Positions 1 through 13,300 of a stretch of DNA of 64,000 bases are shown in pieces. Below the pieces are notes generated by a model. That model was not told the DNA's origin and ran no database searches. It saw only the letters and a list, made by a program, of their open reading frames with translations. The translations under genes and the position numbers were made by a program. The DNA comes from Pogona vitticeps (lineage: Eukaryota > Chordata > Lepidosauria > Squamata > Agamidae): contig NC_135786.1 of the NCBI RefSeq assembly GCF_051106095.1, forward strand, positions 142,650,001-142,714,000, in the 5' to 3' direction. Every line of letters starts with the position of its first letter. Within the stretch, counting starts at the first letter, position 1.

Positions 1-3000
1 CAGCACAGTCTGAATTTCTTTTATGATGTTAGGCAGCTTCAGACTTGGAAATAGGCAGAGCAAAAGAAATGAACAAGAGGAGAATCCAGAAGTGGGTCCT
101 GAGTTACACATACTTAGTGAGGTAAAGGAGTCATGAATAAGAGCTACTGACCAGCCTCTCAGCTGTCTGTTTTCAGTGTCCAGGTTGCCCTTGATATGGT
201 TTTGAATTGGACTAAGCAAAATGAAGTCTTCCCACCACCCAAAGAAGGAAAATGGTATATTTTTTCTCCACATGTCACCAGAAGAGTCCAAGTGTGTGGA
301 ACAGCCAAATAGATAAACCCTGTTCCATGACTTCTTCTCTTCCTCAAACTTAACTTAGCAATGATAGATGCATTTAGAAACTTCAGCGTGAGGATCCCCT
401 TCCCTCCCTTTCTGTAACCACAGTATCCTTGGTAATCGTTGGCCTGCAAAACGTAGGCATTCTGGAGATTTAGGGGTTCAAGCATTATGGGAAACTACAT
501 TTCCAGTGCTCTATGTGCCTCAAAGATTTCAGTATTGCCCTCTTACTATCACTTAAACCACATGTGTCAGGGGGGAAGCAAGCAAAGATGGCAGGGGCAT
601 ACCCAAACTCAAGGTAGGAAAAGCGTAAACCTAGAAATATTTGGTCTTAGGGGAAGTTTTTCAAGCAACAGAGCTCATATTATGAACTCTGCATTCCAAA
701 TCCACTCCATTCATATCGCTTTGTCTTTGCCTTTGGAAAAACCCGTTTAATGAATAAATTGGAAATCTGTTTTTTTTCCCTCTGACAGATGCTTACATTC
801 CACAACAGAGGGAATACCTGTTGGCACTGAGGGCCATTTTGTGACTTAAAGATATGAATAGAGGAATAGAAGGGTGGGCACCGAGGGAAATTTCCTGACT
901 CAAACATATAAATACAAGTGAACTCAACACAACATTCAATGGGCAACCATTACAAATAAAAGGCAACACAGAGATGACAGTTATTATAATATGACTTTAT
1001 TTGGCATGAATGAGTGGATCTCACATCAACTGAAGCAAACAAACTCTTTGTATCCAAGAAAGCATTTTTACACGGCTTCTTTGCCATGCAAGCCATTTAT
1101 GGCAGACACTGCTGATTAAAGCTTCTGATTATCAAAACTACAGTCCAGTCATGCACCTGAACTAAATAACTGGCAGTGTATTATTCCTAAAATAAATATT
1201 TTATGAAAGTGACATCTCTCCAAAAAAGAAAATAAAGGGAGTAAAATGGATATCCTGAGACTAGAACAGTACATTCCACATCATGCTCTCCCCAAAATCA
1301 CATTTCCTGTCAGGGCTTTATGTTGCTTTTCAACATAGCAGTGTGGTGTGTGGTGCAGTAAATACACAGACCATTTTTAATACACCAGAACCCTCTAAAT
1401 CAAGCTGCAAGATTTTGTTTGACTGCTTTTCCACCCTGAAGAGAATACCTGTGGTTTTTTTTTTCTATTGCCTTTCTCTCCCTCTTTCTTGGAAGCTTTT
1501 ACATTAAAATAATAATAGTGTCTCAAAAAAAAAATCTCATTCACCCTTGTTGACATTTTGCCACACAAGAATATATAGGACCCATTTGGTAACATTAGGA
1601 GTCTATAAAAGTTCACAGCAGAAACAATGGCTTAGCTGACAAGTCAAGGTATGAGGCTGTGCTTCAAATATTTGTTCTAAGTGGCAATATACTACACATG
1701 CTTATTATGTTTATTGAGAACCATGCTGAGGAAAATGGTAGGAACTGCTATTCTACATTGGAACTGGCCCTCGAATGAGCTGCAGTCTGTACAGAGAAGA
1801 TGAAAGAAAACCAGGAAACGTTTAACTTTTAACACAAAAAAGAAGGGGGAAAGCAACTTTACATTTGTAGTATACCAGGCCTTAGCCCAGCCACCCCGTT
1901 CCATCCAAGTAAGGAATATACAACCCATCCTTTGAGAAACATATTTCCACAACTTGCAGCCAACAGTCAGAACACATGGGAAGAAACACATGTTGAAAAC
2001 TTTGCTTTTCTGAGGGCACAGTTCCACTGGCAATAAGAACCACAGTTATATCAATTGAAGCATTGTTTAAATCAATTTATAAATTCCCAGGCATATGACT
2101 CATTAGTGGAATCAATTTATTTGGGCTGCAAAGTTAGGTTTTTTTTTTTAAAAAAAAAAGCTAGCAGGGGCATTTCAAAATATCTCACATGTAAATTAAT
2201 TTATTTCACTTCATGTTAGTGATTGTGAATACTACTATTGAATTTACTCTGTGCCTTTATTGATTTTGAGTGTGACTGGCATTATGGTTTTGCCACTCCA
2301 TTTTTAAAAATTCATTTTCAAAATGTTTAGTGATGCATCACTTAGTGCACTGTGACCATAAACTTTTTTTTTGCATTGCCAGGAGTTTATCATCGCATCA
2401 CTTCATCAGTATGTTCTATATTACAATCATCCTCCCAGTTTACTCCTTTCTGGTGATGCAACATTATTTTAACTTGTGCTTTCCTCTATGGCACTTCTCC
2501 CATTTTGTTCTTCAAACTATATGACACTAGGTGGTACCTTATTGACATTTAGAATATTTTTTCTGATGAATACAGCCATCCACTTAGCGATGTATCACTT
2601 ATTTTTTAAAAAAATAATAATTGCCAAAGGTGAACAAACAGCATGCTCCTAAAAAGGAAAGGTAATGTGTCAATTTCATCCGAATAGCCACTAAAACCAA
2701 TTTTATTTCCCAGAAATAAATTAAATTAATTTAAGTCAAAGTGAATGAGACTCCCAATTTATATACCATGTGACTTAATACCAATGTTAAAATAGTCAGA
2801 ACAGGAATTGACTCAAATGGGCACTGGAGCCACCCCTTGTGTCAGCACCACTTGATGCCCTATAGTCTCAATCTGACCCAAGGTCCACCAGTTCTTCTTC
2901 TCACCTAATTCTCTGTGTTTAGGCTCAGGTAAAAGCATTAAAAACATTCCCACTCCCAGTGAAACACGCTGCCCAAGCTGATAGGCAACATATCAAAAGA

Positions 3001-4105
3001 ATTCAAATTGTAATGCATTAAGAATGGTTTTTAGTGATCATCATTAGAAGATCCCATATCCACCTACTTGAATAAATTCAGAAAATCACCTCTTGAGGCA
3101 ATCATGGACACACACAAGTCTTACTCCATGTGTGGCCAAATGTGCCCACCCACGTCTATTTTGTGTCCACCCCAAACCTTCTATTTATCCAGTTGAAAAA
3201 AGAAGTGGAAACTGGGTTTGTTGTTGTTCTAGGAAGCCTCTAGTGATGGAGACTTTGATATAAAATAAGGTCTACTATTCCTAAATATCCCAATACGAGC
3301 AGAATTAAAGAAGCTTTGTGTGGCTATTTTTCCTTATTTCTGGGGCTGCAATGACCTTTGGTGGCTTCTAGGGGCAGGAAATTGGATTCTGGACCCTTTA
3401 ACATGCACTCCTATATTATACTAAAACCAAAAGCCTACCAATTCCAATTCAGAAGCCATTCTGCCCTGGTGGTGTTTAGTAAGGAAGGATATTCAAGCAT
3501 TTGCTAGAGTCTGCATTTAGATGCCAGTTGACCTGCTTTGCATTTTTTTGATGTAATATATGGCTCAAAATGCAGTTATCTTAACAATTCTACACTTATA
3601 TGCATTTTGTGGGCCCAGTTTCGGGCTTTGAAATAAATGAAACATAATTGTGTATTTTATTAAATAATGCATATAAAAATTATCATAAAAATCATAGTAA
3701 TGTTAACATAAAATGTGTAGCAACGGGTATGAAGTTTCATGAGGATTTAAAAAGAAATCTATTAATAATGGTGGGAACAGGATAAAATGGCTGTATGGAT
3801 GAATCCACCCAAGCCTCACATGGACTTCAATATGACCTGCCCACCCCCAGTATTTACTAGGAAGAAATATTTGTATGTGACTGTGTAACCAACGTCCAAA
3901 CCTTCACCACCACAAGACGTCATATATATAGCTTTTTAAAAGAATTTTTAAAAATCATGGCATGGAGGCCAGTTGGCTTCCAGATTCAGAGATGACGTGT
4001 CTACAGATACCAAATGCTGAGGACAAAAGCAAAAATAGGGAGAACCACCATCCTCAGTGCTCTTCTTTCCAGCAGCGGATCTCACTGGCTGCTCCCAGAA
4101 ACAAA
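1..4105. other. 3' flank of DNAH5, no gene recognised
   Basis: No coding region, RNA gene or named repeat could be supported here. The sequence is AT-rich with short homopolymer runs (T/A near 2140-2160) and only short open frames without family resemblance. It lies beyond the 3' end of DNAH5. Confidence 0.5.
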
Positions 4106-4960
4106 ATTAATTTGTTTGTTCATGTGTTTGTTTGTTTGTTTGCTTTATATACCACCCATCTGGCAGCCAAGGCCACTCTGGGTGGTTTACAACAAAAAAC
4201 AAAAAGCAAGAGAGTAACAAAATAGCAAATTAAAAATCGTAAAGTGAAGTAAAGATAAAATTATAATACAATAAATACAATTATTTGGGTAGAAAAATAA
4301 AAAATATGGAGCATGACAGTATGATAGAAGTTATATTACTGGACACTATTGTATCAGAGTATAATTTGTTCAAATAGCCAGGTTTTTAGTAGTTTTTTGA
4401 ATGTGCCCAGTGAAGGGGCCAGGCGGACTTTGGGTGGAAGAGAGTTTCATAACTGTGGTGCTACCGCTGAGGTGGCCTGAATACTAGTGGTTGTTTTCTG
4501 GGCCTCTCTTGGGGTCAGAACTCTCAGCCACCTTGCCTGCAACGATCTTATAGGATGGGCAGGAAGGAGGCATTCAGCCAGATATCAAGATCCCAAACTG
4601 TTTAAAGCCTTATAGGTTAGTACCATCACCTTGAAACTGGTACGGAAGTGAACAGATAGCCAATGTAAGGCAGACAGGTTGGGGGAGATATTTTCTAACC
4701 CCACTCAGAAGTATGGCCACCGCATTTTGGATCTGTTGCAGTCTCCATGGCAGTCCCAAGGGCAGTCCCATGTATAGGGCATTATAGTAGTCTAATATCA
4801 AGATTACAGCTCATGAACTAGCATGGTGAGGGACCCAGTGTCAGGGTAGGAGCGTAGCTGGGCAATCCGCTTTAGGTGGAAATAAGCAGATCAGACCACA
4901 GACACTATCTGAGATGTCATTGATAGTGATGGGTCCAAAAGCATGCCCAAGCTATGAACC

Positions 4961-6258
4961 TCATCCTTCATGGAAAGAGTGTCCCTCCAAAAGATAGGGA
5001 GGCACCCAGACCACAGACACTAGGGGCAGGATTTCCATCTTGTCCAGGTTCAGCCTCAGTCTGTTGTTCCTCATCCATCCCAGCACCGCATCCAGGCAGC
5101 GCTCAAAGGACAGGACAGCATTGACTGCAGAAGGATGCAAGGAGAGACAGAGCTGAGTGTCATCTGCATATTGCTGACACAAAGCTCCAAAACACCTGAT
5201 GACCTCCTCCAGCAGCCTCACATACTGTAGATATTAAATAGCATTGGGGAGATGATTGACCCCTGCGGGACTCCACAATTGAGAGTCCACGGAGCAGACA
5301 ACATCTCCCAAAGCTGAACTCTCTCACGATGGTCCTCCAGGAAGGATCGGAGCCAGGCCAAAATCTGACAATCAATCCCCAATCCCAAGAGCCTCCCCAG
5401 GAGGATACCATGGTTGACAGTATCAAAGGCCTCTGAGAGGTCGAGGAAGACCAGCAAGGACACTTTGCCCCTGTCAGCCTTCCTCAAGAGGTCATTTTGC
5501 AGAATGGCCAATGCTGTCCCCATGCCATGACATGGCCTGAAGCTGGACTGAAATGGATTAAGGGCATCAGTCTCCTCCAGGAGAGCCTGAAGCTGATCTG
5601 CCACCATTCTCTCCACCAGCTTGCCAATAAAGGGGATACTGGCAACTGGATTATAGTTGTTAATATCATCAGCTGCCAGATTGGGTTTTTTCCAGATATG
5701 CCTAATAAGTGTCTCCTTGAGGGCGAGGGGGACCTTGCACTCAAGGAGAGACCCATTAATAATAGCCTGTATCGACTCAGTTGTTATCAGCCCGGCTACT
5801 TTCAAGAGCCAGGCCGGGCAAAGATCTAGTGAGGAGGAGGTAGCCCTGCAGCAATCAATGACCCTGTCAACCTCAATTGATGTCATGGGATGAAATTGTG
5901 TTAAAATTCCCAGGCAAGGTGATGCACCGGATGTCTCAGCTCGATCTACTGATAAAGACAAGATAGCTATGTCCCGGCGGATGACCTCCACTTTTTCTTT
6001 AAAGAAGGCCACAAATTGGTCACAGGAGATGCTACTGGGAGGCTTGTCACTGTGATCAATTCTGGATATATCACGTACAGTGCGGAACAGTTCTGCTTGA
6101 TGGTCCTGGGCTTCACTTATCCGGTGAGCAAAGTAGGATTTTCTTATAGCCTTCACTTTGGCTAAATAAATATTTGACGTGATTTTAGTAGCATATAAGT
6201 TAGCTACTATCAGGGCCCATCTCCAAATGCTCTCTAGCCTCCTCCTATTATGCTTCAT
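4961..6258 (-). pseudogene. L2 LINE reverse transcriptase (decayed ORF2 part)
   Basis: The longest open frame in the window (5218-6258, 346 residues) is the RT fingers and palm of the L2 LINE. It has VASIPFIGKLVERMVADQLQ, the palm block FLDLSEAFDTVNHGIL (first catalytic Asp) and [18 protein letters not shown] second frame (4961-5221) continues with QQYADDTQL, the catalytic YADD box, so the domain is broken between the two. It is mobile-element protein, not a host gene. It is antisense to nothing and lies outside DNAH5. Confidence 0.85.
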
Positions 6259-6605
6259 CCCCCAGAGCTGTTGGTTATACCAGGCAGCTGGCTAGGATTG
6301 AGAATGGAGGGGGCATTTAGGAGTGATCCTGTCAGCTACCTTGGTGGCTGCCACATACCATTCATCCACTAGAGCTTCAACAAGAGCACCAAAAAGATCA
6401 GCTGGTATCCCCTGCATTGCATCTTGGAAACCTACAGGATCCAATAGCCTGCGGGGGCGGACCATCTTAATGTGTCCCTGCTCCCCACCGGGGGGGGACT
6501 GCCATTGAGAGGTTACATTTTATTAGGTGGTGGTCCGGCCATGACAAGGGGACCAATATCAATTCAGTCACCATTGGTTCACTCTTTCCCTGACCTGTTG
6601 AGAAT

Positions 6606-8077
6606 TGTTGTTGTTGTTGTTTAGTCATTAAGTCATGTCCGACTCTTCGTGACCCCATGGACCAGAGCACGCCAGGCCCTCCTGTCTTCCACTGCCTCCC
6701 AGAGTTGGGTCACATTCATGTTGGTAGCTTCAATGACACTGTACAACCATCTCGTCCTATGTCATCCCCTTCTCCTCTTGCCTTCACACTTTCCCAACAT
6801 CAGAGTCTTTTCCAGGGAGTCTTCTCTTCTCATGAGATGGCCAAAGTACTGGAGCCTCAGCTTCAGGATCTCCCAGTTGAGCATTCAGGGTTGATTTGCT
6901 TCAAAATGGATAGGTTTATTCTCTTTGAAGTCCAGGGGACTCTCAAGAGTCCCCTCCAGCACCACAATTCAAAAGTATCAATTCTTCGGCAGTTATCCTC
7001 CTTTATGGTCCAGCTCTCATTTCTATACATTGCTACTGGAAAAACCAAAGCTTTGACTAGGCAGACCTTTTATTTCCCCTCAATTTTTTTATTTTTTAAC
7101 ATGAGGGGTGACAAAAGGAAAAAGGGAGTTGGGATTGATGAGGAAGAGGGGATACAATAACATACTGATATCCAATCTATACCTATTGCCATATCAAGAT
7201 TTTAAGTTATTCTATTTACTCTTTTCTGCCTTGTACATAAAGTTCTCATTTCAATATATGCTATTCCACTAGGCAGACCTTTGTCGGCAAGGTGATGTCT
7301 CTGCTTTTTAAGATGCCTTCGAGATTTGTCATCACTTTTCTCCCATGAAGCAGGCGTCTTTTAATTTTGGGGCTGCTGTCACTATTTGCAGTGATCATGG
7401 AGCCCAAGAAGGTAAACTCTGTCACTGCCTTGATATCTTTTCCTTCTATTTACCAGGAAGTGATGGGACCAGTGGCTATGGTCTTAGTTTTTTTGATGTT
7501 GAGCTTCAGACCATTTTTGCACTCTCCTCTTTCATTCTCATTAAGAGGTTCTTTAATTCCTCCTCACTTTCTGCCAACAGGGTAGTATCATCTGCATATT
7601 GGAGGCTGTTGATATTTCTTCCAGCAATCTTAATTCCGGCTTGGGATTCATCCACTTCAGCCTTTCGCATTATGTATTCTGCATATAAGTTAAATAAGCA
7701 GGGAGACAATATACAGCCTTACCGTACTCCTTTCCCAATTTTGAATCAGTTCCATATCCAGTTCTAACTGTTGCTTCCTGACCCACATATAGATTTCTCA
7801 GGAGATAGATGAGGTGGTTAGGCACTCCCATTTCTTTAAGAACTTTCCATTTTTTGTTGTGGTCCACACAGTCAAAGGCTTTTGCGTAGTCAATAAAGCA
7901 GAAGTAGACATTTTTCTGGAACTCTCTGGCTTTCTCCATAATCCAGCGCATGTTAGCAATTTGGTCTTTAGTTCCTCTGTGAAATCCAGCTTGGACTTCT
8001 GGGAGTTCTTGATCCACAAACTGGTGAAGCCTACCTTGTATGATTTTGAGCATAACCTTGCTAGCGTGTGAAATGAG
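6606..8077 (-). mobile_element. BovB (RTE clade) LINE, 5'-truncated
   Basis: The left end carries the BovB 3' terminus in reverse: a GTT-repeat tail followed by the block that reads, on the minus strand, CCATGGGGTCACGAAGAG and GGACATGACTTAATGAC. The protein is BovB RT, with EKAREFQKNVYFCFIDYAKAF, LYVGQEATVRTGYGTD, then LYAEYIMRKAEVDESQAG and QYADDTTLLAESEEEL near 7506-7709, and the C-terminal FELWCWRGLLRVPWT near 6950. It starts inside RT, so it is 5'-truncated. A perfect 10-bp duplication, TGTTGAGAAT, flanks it (6596-6605 and 8078-8087), which fixes both ends and shows it jumped into the L2. BovB is well known for horizontal transfer in squamates. Confidence 0.9.
7071..7267 (-). mobile_element. 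L1-like 3' fragment inside the BovB
   Basis: A 197-bp block interrupts the BovB and is bounded by a perfect 15-bp duplication, ACTAGGCAGACCTTT (7056-7070 and 7268-7282). Read on the minus strand it ends in an A-rich stretch after a pyrimidine-rich block, as L1 3' ends do. The duplication length fits target-primed insertion by an L1 machine. The insertion itself is certain; the L1 family call is an inference from the tail. Confidence 0.7.
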
Positions 8078-8790
8078 TGTTGAGAATACCAGGTCTAATG
8101 TGTGACCCGCCACGTGGGTGGGACCTTTGACAAACTGGGACATGTCCAAGGAAGCCATGGTTTCCAAGAACTCAAGAGCTGGGCCTGTGGTCCCAACCTC
8201 AGCATGGACATTGAAGTCACCCAGGACAATTAGTCTGGGGGGCATCAGTGCCACTGCCAAGATGAAGTCCACCAGCTCCAGGAAGGAGAGTGCTGGGTTG
8301 TGGAGAGCACGTTAAACCAGCACCATCCCAAATCCATCCCTTGTCCCCATCAACACATGGAGTGCCTCAAGGCCCAGGATGCTCAAGGCTTGAGAGCCTA
8401 ACAAACTCTAAGGTGTTTTTATAAATAATGGCAACTCCCCCTCCCTAACCCCCCAGTTTACCTTGGTGCGGGATGGAATATCCGGGTTGGCAAATTAATG
8501 AAAGGGCTACACTGCCCTCTGCACCCACTCAGGTTTCAGTAATACAGGCCAGACCTGCTATTTCATCCAAGATCAAATCTGGGCCTTATTTAAAGCAGAT
8601 CTGGCATTTAACAGCATCAAGGATAGAGTGGAGGGTTGGCTGAGTTACCTTGTCACTGGCAACAGAGCTAGAACAAGGGACAGCCTTCAACCGCTCTTTT
8701 GAGTTTAATTGCTGCCATACCTTCCTTTGCCCATAATAACTGGTATCTTATCGAGCGGAATCTGGTCTACATCTACAAGGCATCTATTGC

Positions 8791-11340
<2,550 letters not shown>

Positions 11341-12545
11341 ATGACATTTATTTTTCCAGGTGCCGGCAAGGCACCTGGAAAGGATAACATCCCTGTTGAA
11401 GTGCTGAAGTGCTGTAAAGAGACCATCACAACCAAACTGTATGAAGTCTTTCGTCTTTGCTGGAGCAAAGGTGGAGTACCACAGGACATGAAGGATGCAA
11501 ACATCGTCACATTGTACAAGAACAAAGGAGACAGATGTGACTGCAATAACTACTGTGGCATCTTTCTTCTCAACATTGTAGGGAAGCTGCTTGCCCGTAT
11601 TGTACTGAAGAGGCTCCAGGTGCTTGCAGACAGAGTCATACAGAATCACAGTGTGGATTTCAAGCTAATAGATCCACCACTGACATGGTATTCTCCCTCT
11701 GACAGTTGCAGGAGAAATGCCAGGAACAACAACTGCCACTCTTTGTGGCCTTCATAGATCTCACAAAGGCCTTTGACTTGGTTAGCAGGGATGGCCTTTT
11801 TAAAATACTTCCCAAGATTGGATGTCCACATCGACTCCTGAACATCATCAGGTCCTTTCATGAAGGAATGAAGGGCACTGTAGTTTTTGATGGCTCAACA
11901 TCAGATCCCTTTGACATCCGAAGCAGAGTGAAACAGGGCTGTGTCCTCGCGCCAACCCTGTTTGGGATCTTTTTTGCTATCATGCTGAAGCATGCCTTTG
12001 GAACTGCAACAGAAGGTGTCTATCTCTGGAGTAGATCAGATGGAAAGCTCTTTAATCCCTCTAGATTGAGAGCAAAGACCAAAGTTCAACTGAAATGCAT
12101 GCGGGACTTCCTCTTCGCCGATGATGCAGCCAATGGCTGATGGTCGGATTCCAAAAGATCTCCTGTATGGAGAATTAGTGCAGGGAAATCGCTCCAAAGG
12201 GAGACCACAGCTGCAATACAAGGATATCTGCAAGCGGGATCTGAAGGCCTTAGAAATGGCCCTTAACAGATGGAAAACCCTGACATCAGAGCGTTCAGCC
12301 TGGAGGCAGGCGGTGCAGCATGGCCTCTCCCAATTTAAAGAGACCCTTGTCCATCAGGCCGAGGCAAAGAGGCAGTCCTGGAAGTAGCCAAACCAGGGAG
12401 CTGGACAGGGGACAGATTGTATTTGTCTTCAATGTGGAAGGGATTGTCACTCTCGATCTGGCCTTCTCAGCCACACTAGACACTGTTCCAAGTCCTCCAT
12501 ACAGAGCACAATACCATATTCTCTCGAGACTGAAGGATGCCTAAC
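11341..12545 (+). mobile_element. LINE with C-terminal zinc knuckle, copy A
   Basis: Plus-strand non-LTR RT: GKAPGKDNIPVEVLKC at the start, then FVAFIDLTKAFDLVSRDGL, RSRVKQGCVLAPTLFGIFF and FLFADDAA (the catalytic box). Right after FADD, near 12128, the reading jumps to [15 protein letters not shown], a block that in copy B (59.2-59.9 kb) lies some 130 residues beyond material missing here. Copy A therefore has an internal deletion. It ends with a Cys-rich knuckle, [20 protein letters not shown], and a 3' terminus CGAGACTGAAGGATGCCTA shared, with one mismatch, with copy B. Clade is uncertain; RTE-related is my best guess. Confidence 0.8.
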
Positions 12546-12683
12546 CTAAAAGAGGTACATTTTTCTATAGAGTTCCAGCTTGCCTTCCCATTATGAGCTT
12601 GGGTTTTAGTTTCAGAATGCTGTCCAAATAGAACCAGAGTGTTTAAGACCCCAATTAAAGAAAAAAGGGGGAGATCAAATAGT

Positions 12684-12885
12684 GACCAAAATCCTGTTGG
12701 GCAGGGTCTGCCTGTGGAATGAGAATTAGAGTAGCAGCAGTGGCAAACTGCCACTGATTAAGGGCTTTCTTTTGCAATTTCAGTGCACATGAGATTTGCT
12801 GCATTGCATGCAAGCTGTGGTCACCCTGAAATTGTATAAGGGAGCCTTTGATCAGGAGCAATCTGCAGCTACCTAGGACATCATT
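12684..12885 (+). repeat. Dispersed repeat, copy 1 of a local pair
   Basis: This block resembles 13130-13300. Shared landmarks in order are AAATCCT, AGGGTC(T/C)GCCTG, AGTAGCAGCA, TTTTG and TTTCA(G/C)TGCA. It lies just after LINE copy A. I do not recognise the family. Confidence 0.5.
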
Positions 12886-13129
12886 CCTGTTGTGCAGAAA
12901 GAGCTTCACAACAGGATATCAACCATCATATGTTCCGTGCATGGGATGTATGTGTGTTTTTGTTTCATCTTAAGAATGCAAACACTGGAAGGAATTTTGT
13001 TCCGTTTAAAGTTCTTACTTAATAGATTGTCTTTGTATCTCTTAAGACTTTTTACAATAAAAAAAAATCCACCTCACCCTGGAAGGTATCACATTTGTGA
13101 GGTTTGTGTTATGTTTCAAGGAAATAAAG

Positions 13130-13300
13130 ACTGAAATCCTCTTGGTTAGGGTCCGCCTGCATAATGGGAATGACAGTAGCAGCATCTGATAGAAGGCTTC
13201 CTTTTGTGATTTTCACTGCATTGTAAGTGAAGCACATGCACTCCAAAATCACAAACTGAAGTCTTCAGTTAGCGTTAATCTGCTGCTAATTCCACTGAGT
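13130..13300 (+). repeat. Dispersed repeat, copy 2 of a local pair
   Basis: Second, shorter and more diverged copy of the 12684-12885 block, in the same orientation, separated by about 250 bp. Confidence 0.5.

Larger units (their letters stand above)
4106..8790 (-). mobile_element. L2-clade LINE, old, interrupted by a BovB
   Basis: A non-LTR retrotransposon lies in minus orientation. Its 3' end is on the left: a TTTG-type tandem tail (about 4107-4141) follows a terminal block that reads, on the minus strand, CCACCCAGAGTGG and then GATGGGTGG. Reverse transcriptase occupies about 4961-6290 and endonuclease-type sequence about 8088-8700 (minus-strand GDFNVH motif near 8220). Between them sits the 6606-8077 BovB. 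Unlike a young copy it has several frame breaks, and its 5' limit near 8790 is approximate. L2 is the clade I recognise from the RT and the tail. A related CR1-superfamily clade is the alternative. Confidence 0.8.

Noticed and set aside
5218-6258. 346-residue open frame that might be taken for a host gene
   Set aside because: It is reverse transcriptase of an L2-clade LINE, with palm motifs and an adjacent tandem-tailed 3' end.
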